From Spinacia oleracea (Eukaryota > Streptophyta > Magnoliopsida > Caryophyllales > Amaranthaceae), in contig NC_079489.1 of the NCBI RefSeq assembly GCF_020520425.1, positions 18,004,001 through 18,068,000 on the forward strand: DNA of 64,000 bases, given 5' to 3'. How positions within the stretch are numbered: position 1 is the stretch's first letter; each line of letters opens with the position of its first letter. The notes beneath the pieces were generated by a model that made no database searches, had not been told where the DNA came from, and saw only the letters and a list, made by a program, of their open reading frames with translations. The translations under genes and the position numbers were made by a program. Of this stretch, positions 9,287 to 20,740 are shown one piece after another.

Positions 9287-11701
9287 ATGAAAAACCAAAC
9301 AACTCTCTTCTTTGTTCTCTTTGTTTTCAGCTCTTTGGCATCAGGTGTTTTAGCCAGGAATTTTCTGCCAAGAGGCTCTTCTTTAACTGTCACAGATGAT
9401 TCAAACTCAGATGACAATCTCCTCCTTTCCCCTGACAGGATCTTCAGCTGTGGATTCTATAACTTCGGAACCAATGCCTATTACTTCTCCATTTGGTTCA
9501 CTTATTCGAATGAACGAACCGTTGTCTGGACAGCGAACCGAGACAGGCCGGTTAACAGGCGTGGTTCGAGGCTAACTCTAAGGACAAATGGTGTGATGCT
9601 TTTGACAGATTATGATGGCTCAACAGCTTGGGAAACAAATACAACATCGACAAATGCTGAAAGAGCTGAGCTTCTCAACACAGGGAACCTTGTTCTTAAG
9701 GATAATGCTGGTAATACTCTTTGGCAAAGTTTTGATTTTCCTACAGATACTTTGCTTCCTCATCAACTGTTTACAAAGAACAGAAGATTGTTATCTAGGA
9801 TTGGTCCTCACATGTTTGGTTCTGGGTATTTTAGTTTCTTTTTTGATAATGACAATGTTCTCAGAATGATTTATGATGGTTCTGAAATTTCCAGCATTTA
9901 TTGGCCAAATATTGCTTTTGGTGTATTTGACAATGGTAGAACAACTTACAACAGTAGTAGGATTGCAATGCTTGATGATATGGGAGCCTTTTCTGCAAGT
10001 GACCAGCTATATTTCAGTGCTCTAGATGTAGGTCCTCGGACCAAAAGACGGTTAACGATGGATTTTGATGGGAATTTGAGGATTTATAGCTTGAATGAAT
10101 CGTCTGGGTTATGGAACATAACATGGACAGCAGTTGCAAAACCATGTGAGATCCATGGTCTTTGTGGTCGAAATGGGGTTTGTGAATATACGCCAGAGCC
10201 AAAATGTAGTTGTCCTCCTAGCTATGAGCCCACTGATATAAGTGATTGGAGCCAAGGGTGCAGGCCGAAATTTCGTAGACGTTGCTCTAACTCTGAGTTT
10301 GTTGAGATCTCCCACGTTGATTACTATGGGTTCGATCTCAACTTTACCCGACCTGCCTCGTTTGAAGATTGTAGAAACATATGCTTGGAAGATTGCCGTT
10401 GTCAAGCATTTAGCTATAGATTAACTGGTGAAGGAATATGCTTCACAAAAAGTGTCCTTTTTAATGGATTCAAGTCTGTTAGTTTCCCAGGTAGCATATA
10501 TCTTAGAATACCAAGAAGTGCGCAAACATCGATCCCTGCATTTCTTAATGTATCTCGTCTTGATTGTGGGAGCGGACAAGGCAGAATAGTAGTATTGCCG
10601 AACACATATGACACCACTAATCAAAGATTCAACTGGGTTTATCTGTATTCATTCGCTATTGTCATAGGCACAGTTGAAGTAGTCCTTTTAATAGCAGGGT
10701 GGTGGTTTCTTTTTAGGAAGCATGGTCTTTCAGGCTCGTTGGAAGATGGATATCGTGCCATTTCAAATCAGTTTCGGAGCTTTAGCTACAGTGAGCTAAA
10801 GAGTGCAACGATAAAATTCAAAGAAGTTATAGGAAGAGGAGGGTTTGGTACAGTTTATAAGGGTATTCTGGAAGATGAGAGAGTAGTTGCTGTAAAGAAA
10901 CTAGAAAATGTAGTCCAAGGAGAGGATGAATTTTGGGCAGAAGTGAGCACAATCGGTAAAATCAACCATATGAACCTTGCAAGAATGTGGGGCTTTTGTT
11001 CAGAAAGGAAGCACAAATTGTTGGTGTATGAGTTTGTGGAAAATGGATCATTGGACAGACACTTGTTCTCAACCAAAACCGTTCTTGGATGGAAAGAAAG
11101 GTTCAAAGTTGCAATAGGGACAGCTAAAGGCTTAGCTTACCTTCACCACGAGTGCCTAGAATGGGTTATCCATTGTGATGTTAAACCTGAAAATATACTT
11201 TTGGATGGAGATTTTGAGCCGAAAATTTCAGACTTTGGGCTAGCAAAGTTATGTCAAAGAGGGGGTCATAATTCATCAAAACTGACTAGGATCAGAGGCA
11301 CAAAAGGTTATATGGCTCCTGAATGGACAATCAACCTTCCAATCACTGCAAAGGTTGATGTGTATAGCTATGGAGTTGTTATCCTAGAGCTTATAAAGGG
11401 AATTCGACTGTCGAGTTGGGTGGTAGATGATGAATATGGCACAGAGGAAATACCAGAACTGGTAAAATTGGTGAGAATAGCTAAAAATAAAATACAGAAT
11501 GGAGAAGATTCATGGGTTGAAGAGTTGGTGGATCCGAGATTGGAAGGACGCTTCAGCAGAGACCAAGCTGCTATGATGATTGAGGTTGGACTTTCATGTG
11601 TGGAGGATGATAGAAATAAAAGACCAACCATAGAATCAGTTGCGCAAATGCTTGCAGAATGTGATGACGATATTCAAATGTACACTACGGGCTTTATGTG
11701 A
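9287..11701 (+). CDS. G-type lectin receptor-like Ser/Thr kinase 1 (ZmPK1-like, non-RD)
   Basis: Intronless frame of 804 aa with the full architecture of the family. It has a signal peptide (about 1-23, ending VLA) and a bulb-type lectin domain (about 30-155, with NRDRPVN and WQSFDFPTDTLLP). An EGF-like Cys-rich stretch (about 285-325, CGRNGVC) is followed by a PAN-like domain (about 330-405, CLEDCRCQAF). One transmembrane segment (about 450-475) precedes the kinase (about 505-790). Catalytic motifs are complete: GRGGFG, VAVKK, DFG and APEW. The catalytic loop reads HCDVKPEN, so it is a non-RD kinase, a state often associated with immune receptors. The product should sit in the plasma membrane with the lectin side outward; its ligand is unknown. 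It is the first of three tandem paralogs. Length and domain order match the family, and no damage is seen. Confidence 0.95.
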   Translation: MKNQTTLFFVLFVFSSLASGVLARNFLPRGSSLTVTDDSNSDDNLLLSPDRIFSCGFYNFGTNAYYFSIWFTYSNERTVVWTANRDRPVNRRGSRLTLRTNGVMLLTDYDGSTAWETNTTSTNAERAELLNTGNLVLKDNAGNTLWQSFDFPTDTLLPHQLFTKNRRLLSRIGPHMFGSGYFSFFFDNDNVLRMIYDGSEISSIYWPNIAFGVFDNGRTTYNSSRIAMLDDMGAFSASDQLYFSALDVGPRTKRRLTMDFDGNLRIYSLNESSGLWNITWTAVAKPCEIHGLCGRNGVCEYTPEPKCSCPPSYEPTDISDWSQGCRPKFRRRCSNSEFVEISHVDYYGFDLNFTRPASFEDCRNICLEDCRCQAFSYRLTGEGICFTKSVLFNGFKSVSFPGSIYLRIPRSAQTSIPAFLNVSRLDCGSGQGRIVVLPNTYDTTNQRFNWVYLYSFAIVIGTVEVVLLIAGWWFLFRKHGLSGSLEDGYRAISNQFRSFSYSELKSATIKFKEVIGRGGFGTVYKGILEDERVVAVKKLENVVQGEDEFWAEVSTIGKINHMNLARMWGFCSERKHKLLVYEFVENGSLDRHLFSTKTVLGWKERFKVAIGTAKGLAYLHHECLEWVIHCDVKPENILLDGDFEPKISDFGLAKLCQRGGHNSSKLTRIRGTKGYMAPEWTINLPITAKVDVYSYGVVILELIKGIRLSSWVVDDEYGTEEIPELVKLVRIAKNKIQNGEDSWVEELVDPRLEGRFSRDQAAMMIEVGLSCVEDDRNKRPTIESVAQMLAECDDDIQMYTTGFM

Positions 11702-12274
11702 CTCCAACTTTTCTCTCTGTAGCTTATTTATAGGTGTTTATGTAGCATATAATACTTTCAGATTTGCAACTGTTTCAGCTTTCAGCGTGCTTGCTGTATA
11801 TAATACCAAGTATAATTCATTGACAAACTTTGGCGATATTGCATTCTTTTGTTAGTATAAAACAGGGTATAGGTAGAGAATGCAAATTAAAATAGAGGTA
11901 TATACGAAGTATTTTGCAAGCTCACAAATAAGGAGTACAAATTAACAATATCGTTCATAGGGCAAAAATTAAACTGGGTTCAGCTCGAACTAGTAGGATG
12001 TTGGTGTTGAGGTTGAGGATGATCGATCATGTAATTATTGCGTACTATTTTACCATTGTGTTTTCTCTTGAAAATTGGTTTCAATACAAAATCAGTTTCC
12101 GTTCACACAAACGGAGCCGTTACCTAACTACTAATCAACCGTTTCTTGTACTCCGTAGACTTGTTTTAGCTGCTGTCATATCCTGTTACTTTCTACCAGG
12201 AGACTGTTTGTATCTAGGATTAGCATTTATGTTAGTTTCGTGGAGTTCCACAAGAGGGCGGGTGAATTGATTTT
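11702..12274. other. 3' flank of lectin kinase 1
   Basis: The 3' untranslated and downstream sequence. A block around 11790-11850 (GCTGTATATAAT, then TTGACAAACTTTGGCGATAT) is homologous to the sequence after lectin kinase 2 now at 60248-60290, which shows both 3' flanks descend from one duplicated unit. Confidence 0.6.
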
Positions 12275-13418
12275 TGCAGTTTAATAAAATTATATGCGAT
12301 AAGGAACAGAAACAGCAAAATAGAGCAAGCACAATTTAGCGTGGAAAACTCTCTAGGCCCAATAGAGAGGAAAAAACCACGGCCCCTTTGGGGACTTAAA
12401 CACTTCTACTAATTAGGCAAAACAACTCAGTTTCTTTACAAGCCTAATCTACTCGGGCCACAATCTGTAAATCACCTCAGATTACAGATGACTAGGAACA
12501 ACCCCTCGTTGTTCCCTTCTCCCTATGAAACAATCCCTCAATTGTTCCAACTCACTGATCTCTCTTGAGATCTTTCACTCTTGCTCTAGTAAGCCTGACT
12601 CAGGCTTAACATACATCAATTCAACTTTAATAAAATACGGAATAAATAAAAAGTAAAGTAGATACGAAGATACAAGACCTACCAACCAATACTGCTCTAA
12701 CTGGGAACAGGAACAGACTCTTAAAAATAAAGACTTTAAAGGTGATACCTGAAAGCTCCGGTTAATGCTAATGAGTCTGATAAAAAAAACTCGAGATGAT
12801 CTTTTTGGTATATTTATAGTGATTCTGTGATTTACCCTAGAATCCTAGATTCCTAATTCTAATCAAATTAGGACTTTCTTAAAGATAGAATTCCATTAAG
12901 AAACTATTTAATCTTTGAACAGGTTTTACACCTATTCGGATTCTACTTACCATATACCTAAAGATTTTAGTCATCTTCGAACTCTTTCCAAAGATTATCT
13001 TTAATTGTTACCGAGTTAATTTAATCATATTAAAACTTCTTTTAATACGGATAATCATTTGGTCTTACACCTAGTATATTATGCTAACTCTAAGAACTTA
13101 GGTGATGACTCTTTAAGACTACTGTTCCCAGACCTAGCAGTATGATCGATATAATAATCTTGTACCTTTTCGTATTTACCATATACTTCCTAATGCTTCA
13201 TAGAAGCTTAATTCTTGCAGCTTCATTTGTAGTCCTTGACTTTGCCAACTTGTTCTATTTCTGCTTCACGGATTAATTTGACTTGTTCTCTTTCCTTCAA
13301 GGCTGCTTCATTTGTCAATCCATATTGAGAGTAGCTCTTTCACATATAGACCTGTCATTCTAGATTATAGAATGTAAGCACAAATAAGCTTGTCATCATC
13401 AAAACTCAGGGATCAACA
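12275..13418 (-). mobile_element. Probable solo LTR of a Ty1/copia element
   Basis: On the minus strand the sequence starts TGTTGATCCCTGAGTTTTG at 13418, closely resembling the start of the copia LTR at 39460. It includes a motif (TTTTCCACG) common near copia LTR ends and finishes with CA at 12275. The flanks ATTTT and ATTTA would be a slightly worn 5-bp duplication. No internal region is attached, so it looks like a solo LTR about 1.14 kb long. The exact ends are tentative. Confidence 0.6.
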
Positions 13419-13753
13419 ATTTAGCACTCATTAACATCCAAACATGATTAGCAAATATTACAATTGAAAATGCTGAATATTGTAAAAATCAAAACACGCG
13501 AGTTAAAACAAACTCCAAGAATGACACATGTCACTTCCTGGTGAAAAATATTCCCGCTAAAACTTTTTTTTTCCTAAATTTTTTTTATGGAAAAGATTCA
13601 GTATATTTAACTAGATTTTATCATTCCCTATTTATTGATCTTCAATATAAATTTTCAGCTATAATATTATTTCTCAAAGAATAAAAATTTATTCATCATA
13701 AAATATATCATAACTTTATTAATCTTTTGAAAATTTGCACTTCAAGATCTTTT
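13419..13753. other. Intergenic, nothing recognised
   Basis: AT-rich sequence between the solo LTR and the outer MULE. Its last 9 bp (13745-13753, AGATCTTTT) are the left target duplication of that MULE. Confidence 0.5.
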
Positions 13754-14428
13754 GAGTTAAGTATAACATTGAGACCTATCTTTTGGTATAAATCACCAAT
13801 CAGGACCTTTGATTTTTTTTTACACCGATTAGGACCCGGAATAAGAATTCTGATCCATGTTAACCAAAGGTGAGTTAAAGTGGGCTCCACGCTACAGTAA
13901 AGTCGTTATTTGGTGCCTGTCACAAGCATTGGGAAGATAACATTGCCTTCCCAACACAAGACGCTGCGTTTCATTATTTTCAAAGAATAAGCAGTATGCA
14001 ATTCATCTTCTCCTAGCTTCTTCCCGCTCAATTCATCTTCCTCAACATATCTTTAACTCAAAAATTCTCCATTGTCAAAGAATCAAGCGGGCTTCAAGAG
14101 CTACAAGACGAGAAAATCGCAGAAAATTCACACGGATTATCAAAGGTATGTCCTTTCCCTCAAAAATTGAGTTTACTTTTCCTGGGTATGTTAGGGTTTA
14201 GGGTTTGAAGATGCAAGTTCAATTTTTTTTGGCGATTTTCTGTGTTTAAGCTTTGTTTATATGGTTGTTGGTAGATTAATCCATAAAGTCATAAACTTAG
14301 GCAAATAAATTATGAATTGGGTGTAATTGAAAAAGTGTTTAGAGTTTGAACTAGTAGAACAGGGGTAAATTGTTTAAGTGATTAGTAAATTGATAATCAC
14401 TAACTTTAGTTGTGTTTTGGAAGGGAAT

Positions 14429-14911
14429 TGTACGGAGTAGAAGTAACCTAGCAGATCATCCATGTCACAGCAGACCATCGGACATCTGATAAGACAGATC
14501 AAGCAAAGCAATCGCAGGAAGTACCTATTGAAAGTACCACAAGTCCTCAAGAACCGCACAGACCCTCAGGTCTGCGGGGAAATGACCTGCTAGACGACAA
14601 CATAGATACGTCGTTAAGCAAAAGGACAAACAACAAGTACATCACTAGCATACACGCGGCAACATCTGAATAGGCCAAAGTACTGAATAGTACGCCTATA
14701 AATACTGCCGTCCCCATTCATTTGCGGACACGTTCAATACAAGTACAATTCTTAACCCTCTCTACTTTCTCTCTCTAGAGCATTATCTCATTTGCTGACT
14801 TAGGCATCGGAGGGGGTTTCCTCGGTTAAACCCCCGAGGTTAGCTTACGTTCGTTCTGTCTGACAGGGCAGCATCACCAGGCAGGGCTCCCCCAGTTCCA
14901 CACTCGGAACA
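14429..14911 (+). repeat. 5' LTR of the gypsy element
   Basis: 483 bp from TGTACGGAG to CGGAACA. A TATA-like CCTATAAATA lies near 14695-14704, ahead of a CT-rich leader. It matches the 3' LTR at over 99%. Confidence 0.95.
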
Positions 14912-14913
14912 AG

Positions 14914-14931
14914 TGGCGCTAGAAGGAGGGG
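14914..14931 (+). other. Primer binding site, tRNA-Asn
   Basis: TGGCGCTAGAAGGAGGGG, two bases after the 5' LTR, is complementary over 18 nt to the 3' end of plant tRNA-Asn(GTT) including CCA. Confidence 0.85.
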
Positions 14932-14973
14932 ACTTCCCAGACCTTGCTTCTAAAAGACCTACCCTCTCACACA

Positions 14974-17085
14974 ATGACTGAGTCAAGCGAACCGATAATC
15001 CAGCAGATAGAACCACCCACCTCAAAAAACAACCAGAGAACCACAAATGTACCCTTGTTCGGCATGCCTCAGAGTCTTGGTCCGCCAAGAGAGACACCAC
15101 AACCCAGAGCTATGGCAACCCCCAGCCAGGGCCAGGGTATCCCAATTCCAACCAGTGCCTCACTAGCACGATTGGGGGCACAGTTCTCACCCGACCAGAT
15201 GCGCACAGCAATAGAAGTCCTGACATTCCTTACTCAAACAACCACACAAGCCCAGGTCATGAGAACAGCCCCAGAGGTTGAGGTTGAGCAGAGGAGAAAA
15301 CGTCCCAGACCCCAACATAGTCCGAATGTTTGGAGGAGGAATCTGCAGCAGGACATGGAAGGGGCTGATAATCAAGAGTATGAAGCAGAGAGTATCACAC
15401 CAAGCAGAGCTCAACCCCGGGCAAGGACTGAACAAGCACCCAGTCATAGACACCACTTCGTGTCAGGTACGCCCAATCCCATCCAAGCAGTAGTTAAGCC
15501 TGATAATTCTCCCTTCTGCGATGAAATACTCTCTGAAAGAATGGAAAAGATAAAAATGCCCACCTGCAAATACTCCGGAAAGACAGACCCAACGAATCAC
15601 CTCTCTGCCTTTGGGGGACACATGATGCTATATAGCAACACAGACTCTATGTGGTGTAAGGTCTTTCCTTCCACTCTAGAGGGGATGGCACAGAGTTGGT
15701 TTGGTAAAATACCCAAAGGCACCATAACATCTTTCCGGCAGCTAGCTATCTTGTTTCGCACCCAATACGTGGCAAACATTGCCAGAGAAAGGATGACAGG
15801 GGAGCTGATGTCAGTCATCCAGGGGCCTCAGGAATCTCTGAGGGAATACATATCCAGATTCAATATGGAGGCGTCGAATATACCCAAGTTGCAGCAAGAG
15901 GTAGCAGTCCTGGCCATGATGACTGGTCTGCGGGATGGAGAGTTCAAGAGTTATCTGGGCAGAAAATCATTCACAACCCTGGCAGAGGTACTGGGAAAGG
16001 CAAATGAATTTATAAAGAGTGAAGAAATTGGCAGAGCAACCTCACGTCGATATGTGGCAAGTGAGAACAATTACGGTAGTCAGAGCAAGAAAGAGCCATA
16101 CAAAAAAGAGTACCCAGACAGAAGAGAAAACCCACAGCCAAGAAGAGACTGGCAGGGACCAGGCAGAGGCAAAGGTAACGAATTCAAAACTGAAAAAAGG
16201 GGGAAGTTTAATGAGTATACCCCCTTAGTGGCATCCAGAACTCAAATTTTTGCCATCAGCAAAGAAGACGAGAAATGGCAGAGACCTCCCAAAATGTACA
16301 ACAAGTACAGGGACCCAAAAAAGTACCGTGACTTTCACAGAGATCATGGCCACCTCACAGAAGAATGCACTCATTTGAAGGATAATATCGAAGATCTGAT
16401 CCGGAGGGGATACTTGACTCAATTCAAAGCAAAAAGCTCGTATAGCAGGACCTATGAGAACAGAGATAATGATAATAGGTCCGACAGTAAGAAGGCGGAA
16501 CCCAAGCAAAGCTATCCAGCAGACCAAAAGAGAATGGGCGACATTTTGGTCATAACAGGAGGGCCAGTTTACGCAGGAACCACTGTTAGCGGGGCCAAGG
16601 CCAGTGTGAGCGAATTCAAACACCAGGTTAATTACCATAATTCTGGCAGGTGGCCCGCCCCTCCAAAAATCCCGCAGTGCACTTTCACAGAGGAGGACTG
16701 TAAAGGCATAATATACCCCCATGACGACCCTATGGTATTAGCCCTGAACGTAGCAAACAGAAAAATCCACCGTATTCTGATAGACGGAGGTAGCTCTGCG
16801 AACATCTTGTTCTGGCTTGCTTTCCAAGAGTTGCAAATTGATGAGAAATACGTAAAGCCAGTCAATTACCCAGTAATCGGATTCACAGGAGCCACAGTGA
16901 TACCAGAAGGGATAGTCAGTTTGCCAGTGCAGATTGGCCAAGGGAAGGATATCAAGGACATCATGGTAGACTTCATGATCGTGAAAGTCCCCGCAGCCTA
17001 CAACGTCATTCTTGGCAGACCATTCATCTATGACAGGGGCTGTAGTCTCCACTTATCACCTCACCATGATGTATACGACAAATGA
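14974..17085 (+). CDS. Gag-protease region of the gypsy element
   Basis: A long open frame starting at the ATG at 14974. It contains a retrotransposon Gag capsid-like region in the middle, a basic Arg/Lys/Glu-rich segment, a short His/Cys region (HRDHGHLTEEC) and an aspartic protease signature (ILIDGGSSANILF) near the C-terminus. This is the usual order for Tat-lineage elements. It is part of a fossil mobile element, not a host gene. Confidence 0.9.
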   Translation: MTESSEPIIQQIEPPTSKNNQRTTNVPLFGMPQSLGPPRETPQPRAMATPSQGQGIPIPTSASLARLGAQFSPDQMRTAIEVLTFLTQTTTQAQVMRTAPEVEVEQRRKRPRPQHSPNVWRRNLQQDMEGADNQEYEAESITPSRAQPRARTEQAPSHRHHFVSGTPNPIQAVVKPDNSPFCDEILSERMEKIKMPTCKYSGKTDPTNHLSAFGGHMMLYSNTDSMWCKVFPSTLEGMAQSWFGKIPKGTITSFRQLAILFRTQYVANIARERMTGELMSVIQGPQESLREYISRFNMEASNIPKLQQEVAVLAMMTGLRDGEFKSYLGRKSFTTLAEVLGKANEFIKSEEIGRATSRRYVASENNYGSQSKKEPYKKEYPDRRENPQPRRDWQGPGRGKGNEFKTEKRGKFNEYTPLVASRTQIFAISKEDEKWQRPPKMYNKYRDPKKYRDFHRDHGHLTEECTHLKDNIEDLIRRGYLTQFKAKSSYSRTYENRDNDNRSDSKKAEPKQSYPADQKRMGDILVITGGPVYAGTTVSGAKASVSEFKHQVNYHNSGRWPAPPKIPQCTFTEEDCKGIIYPHDDPMVLALNVANRKIHRILIDGGSSANILFWLAFQELQIDEKYVKPVNYPVIGFTGATVIPEGIVSLPVQIGQGKDIKDIMVDFMIVKVPAAYNVILGRPFIYDRGCSLHLSPHHDVYDK

Positions 17086-17236
17086 TGGCCGCTCAGCCAA
17101 GGTCAAAGGCAGTCAGGAGCAGGCTAAGAAGTGCTACCACACTGCGCTAAAATAACCACCCAGACCCCCACCACTGGCAGAAGAAGAACTTCCCCAATCT
17201 CGAAAAAGAAAGAGAGCAGAGCGCAAAAAAGACAAG

Positions 17237-20200
17237 TTGTTAAGCATGGAAAACTTCGAGCATCGGGAGGAAGGTCTGTTGGAACCCACGTCAACTGACG
17301 AAACTGAGGAGATAGAATTAGAGGAAGGGTTGACAGACCGGACGGTTCGAATTGGCACAGACGTAGATCTATCCCTCAGAGTGAACCTCATTGGTCTGCT
17401 GAGAGAGCACGCAGACATATTTGCTTTCTCAGCGGACGAAATGCCAGGGATTGACCCCAGTGTCATGGTCCATAGACTGAATGTCAGCAGAGAAGTTAGG
17501 CCAGTGAAACAGAAGAAGAGAAATTTCTCGGCAGAGAAGAATGTAGCCATCCAAGAGGAAATCAACAAATTGCTAGCAGCCAAGTTCATAGAAGAGTGCG
17601 ATTACCCAGAATGGCTGGCTAACGTTGTGATGGTAAAGAAAGCAAATGGTCAATGGAGGATGTGTGTAGACTTCACGGACCTAAACAAGGCCTGTCCGAA
17701 GGACTGTTACCCATTGCCCAGAATAGACCAGCTGGTTGATTCCACCAGTGGGCACGCTCTCTTGAGTTTCATGGACGCATTTTCCGGCTACCATCAGATC
17801 AGTTTACTCGAATCAGATCGTAAGAAAGCTTCTTTCATCACAGACGCTGGAGTTTATAACTACAAAGCTATGCCATTCGGCCTGAAAAATGCGGGTGCAA
17901 CCTACCAGAAGCTTGTAGATAAGATATTCGCACAGCAAAAGGGCCGGAATGTGGAAGTATATGTGGATGATTCCATAGTCAAGAGCAAAAAAGAGGCTGA
18001 TCACATCGCAGACCTGCGAGAAACATTTGCTACGTTGAGACAGTACGGCATGAAACTAAACCCAAAGAAATGTGTGTTCGGTGTTAAGTCAGGAAAATTC
18101 TTGGGATTTCTGGTCAGTGAAAGGGGAATAGATGCCAACCCAGAGAAGGTGGAGGCCATACTCAACTTGCCAGAGCCAAAAAACATACGAGATATACAGA
18201 GATTAACTGGAAAGATGGCAGCACTCACTCGTTTTATCAGTAAATCTGCAGATAAATCCCTCCCATTTTTTCAGGTACTGAAAGGCAACAAAACATTCAA
18301 GTGGGAAGCAGAGCAAGAAAAGGCATTCGCAGAGGTAAAGAATCACCTGAAGAGCCTCCCAACAATAGCCAGACCAGAAGTAGGGGATGTTTTGCAGTTG
18401 TACATCTCGACCTCCAAAAAGACTGTAGCAGCAGCCTTAATAGTGGAAAAAGACAAGGCCCAACAACCAGTATATTTCGTCAGTCACATTCTCAACCCCG
18501 CAGAGCAGAGGTACCCCCTGATCGAAAAAATGGCCTTCGCAATTATGATAGCTGCCAGGAAGCTGAAACCATACTTCGACGCTCACAAGGTACAAGTATT
18601 AACAAATCAGCCTTTGGAGAAATCATTACGAAGGCTGGATACCTCAGGCAGACTGCTGAAATGGGCGGTAGAACTCTCAGAGTACGATATTGAATACAGG
18701 CCAAGAGCGGCCATAAAGGCACAGGCATTAGCAGACTTCATAGCTGAGGCATCTTACGAGGAGGAGGAGGAACCTCTGGGGACCTGGCAGATATATGTAG
18801 ATGGCTCAGCCGCAGTCACGGGGTCAGGAGCAGGCATTATAATGACTTCACCAGAAGGCAATGTCTTTGAATATGCCATAAAGTTCAAGTTCAAAGCCTC
18901 AAATAATGAAGCAGAGTACGAAGCAGCGATCGCAGGCATTCAAATGTGCAAGGCAGCGGATGCTAAGAAAATCGTGTTGAAAACAGATTCCCAGTTAGTG
19001 GCCAGTCAGTATAGAGGCAAGTATGAAGCCCGAGAACCGTCCATGCAGAGGTATCTGGCACTGATGAAAGAAGCAGTAGCCCAGTTGGAAAGCTTCGAGA
19101 TCCAGTTGGTCCCCAGAGCAGAGAATAGCCAAGCAGATGCTCTCTCAAAATTAGCAAGCTCTTCGCTGCAAGACCTGGAAAGAACAGTGATGGTGGAAGT
19201 ACAGGAAGAGAAGAGTATCGATAAGAGGCCTATGGTAAATGCCATCAGCACAGAGCCTCAGTGGTACGACAGTATAGTATCATACAAGCTTGGCAGGGGT
19301 CTCCCTACAGCAGAGCCAGAACAGAAGAAGATAAAGCGAAACGAACACTGGTTTGTGATCTACCAGGGCAAATTGTACAAAAAATCCTTCTCCCTACCCC
19401 TGCTGAGATGCGTCTCAACAGAGGAATCACAGAGAATCATTGAAGAAATTCATGAAGGAATATGCGGTAATCATATTGGGGGTAGAACACTAGCCTTAAA
19501 AGCTCTCAGAGCAGGGTACTATTGGCCAACCATGGTGAGTGACTCGCAGTCATACGTGAAGAAATGCGACAAATGCCAAAAGTTCGCCCCAGTAATCAAT
19601 CAGCCCTCAAATGATCTGCAACCAATCATCAATCCCATACCATTCGCTCAGTGGGGAATGGACATCCTGGGCCCGTTTACAGCCGCGAGTGGAGGAAGAA
19701 GATACTTGATCGTGGCAGTGGATTATTTCACCAAGTGGATAGAAGCAGAGCCCACAAAGAGCATAACAGCAAAACGAATGAAAGACTTCATATGGAGAAA
19801 CATCATCACAAGATTTGGCATCCCAGAAAGTTTGGTCTTTGATCACGGGACACAATTCGATTGCACACCGGTAAAGGATTATTGCGCAGGGCTAAGGATC
19901 AAGTTCGCTTACGCATCAGTATGCCACCCACAGAGCAATGGACAAGCCGAGGCGGCGAACAAACAGATCCTTGGAGCTCTGCGAAAGAAAATCGAGGATT
20001 TTAAGGGTGCATGGGCAGACCTCATACCAGAAATTTTGTGGTCCAATAGAACAACTGAGAAAGAGGCGACAGGAGAAAGTCCCTACAAGTTAGCCTTTGG
20101 AGCAGAAGCAGTATTACCGGTAGAGGTTGGCCTGCCCAGTTTCAGAGTGCAGTACTATGATGAAAGCACCAATGAACAACTCATGAGGGAACCATTAGAC

Positions 20201-20497
20201 CTTCTGCCAGAGGTAAGGTTGCTAGCAGAGCTGAGACTCACAGCAAACAAAGAGAGAATGAGCAGAGCTTACAACAAAAGAGTCAAGCACAGACCTATGC
20301 AGGTGGGAGACCTGGTGCTTAGACGAACAACAGCCACAGGAAAGGGCAAGGCAGAGGGGAAATTCACTGCAAATTGGGAAGGACCATACCAGATCACAAG
20401 GGAGATAGCCCCTGGCTCATATCATCTCATGACAATGGATGGAAAAGAGTTAAAGAACAGTTGGAACGCCAACATGCTCAAAAAATACTATGTTTAG
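17237..20497 (+). CDS. Reverse transcriptase - RNase H - integrase region of the gypsy element
   Basis: A long open frame of about 1086 codons. It holds a reverse transcriptase (YVDD core), a gypsy RNase H region, a second archaeal-type RNase H (YVDGSAAVTGSGAG), then the integrase zinc region (CDKCQKF), the catalytic core (WGMDILGP, YFTKWIEAEP) and a GPYQI-type C-terminal segment. Integrase after RNase H defines Ty3/gypsy, and the double RNase H defines the Tat clade. No chromodomain is seen. Confidence 0.93.
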   Translation: MLSMENFEHREEGLLEPTSTDETEEIELEEGLTDRTVRIGTDVDLSLRVNLIGLLREHADIFAFSADEMPGIDPSVMVHRLNVSREVRPVKQKKRNFSAEKNVAIQEEINKLLAAKFIEECDYPEWLANVVMVKKANGQWRMCVDFTDLNKACPKDCYPLPRIDQLVDSTSGHALLSFMDAFSGYHQISLLESDRKKASFITDAGVYNYKAMPFGLKNAGATYQKLVDKIFAQQKGRNVEVYVDDSIVKSKKEADHIADLRETFATLRQYGMKLNPKKCVFGVKSGKFLGFLVSERGIDANPEKVEAILNLPEPKNIRDIQRLTGKMAALTRFISKSADKSLPFFQVLKGNKTFKWEAEQEKAFAEVKNHLKSLPTIARPEVGDVLQLYISTSKKTVAAALIVEKDKAQQPVYFVSHILNPAEQRYPLIEKMAFAIMIAARKLKPYFDAHKVQVLTNQPLEKSLRRLDTSGRLLKWAVELSEYDIEYRPRAAIKAQALADFIAEASYEEEEEPLGTWQIYVDGSAAVTGSGAGIIMTSPEGNVFEYAIKFKFKASNNEAEYEAAIAGIQMCKAADAKKIVLKTDSQLVASQYRGKYEAREPSMQRYLALMKEAVAQLESFEIQLVPRAENSQADALSKLASSSLQDLERTVMVEVQEEKSIDKRPMVNAISTEPQWYDSIVSYKLGRGLPTAEPEQKKIKRNEHWFVIYQGKLYKKSFSLPLLRCVSTEESQRIIEEIHEGICGNHIGGRTLALKALRAGYYWPTMVSDSQSYVKKCDKCQKFAPVINQPSNDLQPIINPIPFAQWGMDILGPFTAASGGRRYLIVAVDYFTKWIEAEPTKSITAKRMKDFIWRNIITRFGIPESLVFDHGTQFDCTPVKDYCAGLRIKFAYASVCHPQSNGQAEAANKQILGALRKKIEDFKGAWADLIPEILWSNRTTEKEATGESPYKLAFGAEAVLPVEVGLPSFRVQYYDESTNEQLMREPLDLLPEVRLLAELRLTANKERMSRAYNKRVKHRPMQVGDLVLRRTTATGKGKAEGKFTANWEGPYQITREIAPGSYHLMTMDGKELKNSWNANMLKKYYV

Positions 20498-20740
20498 TAT
20501 AAGTGATCTATACAATGATAAGGCAAGATAAGCCAAAATTATCCCTTTTTGTACTCCTTTTTACAGAATACATATAATGAAATGAGCTTGGCGGTTCCAA
20601 GAAAAGATATGGTGATAAGAAAAGTACGATGTAACTCAGAAATACACCATGATACACACATTCAACAGATGACTTGACTTGATCACTCAAGTTAGCTGAA
20701 GAACAGTGTCATGATGAATTTCTAAGTTAGAATAGTGCAA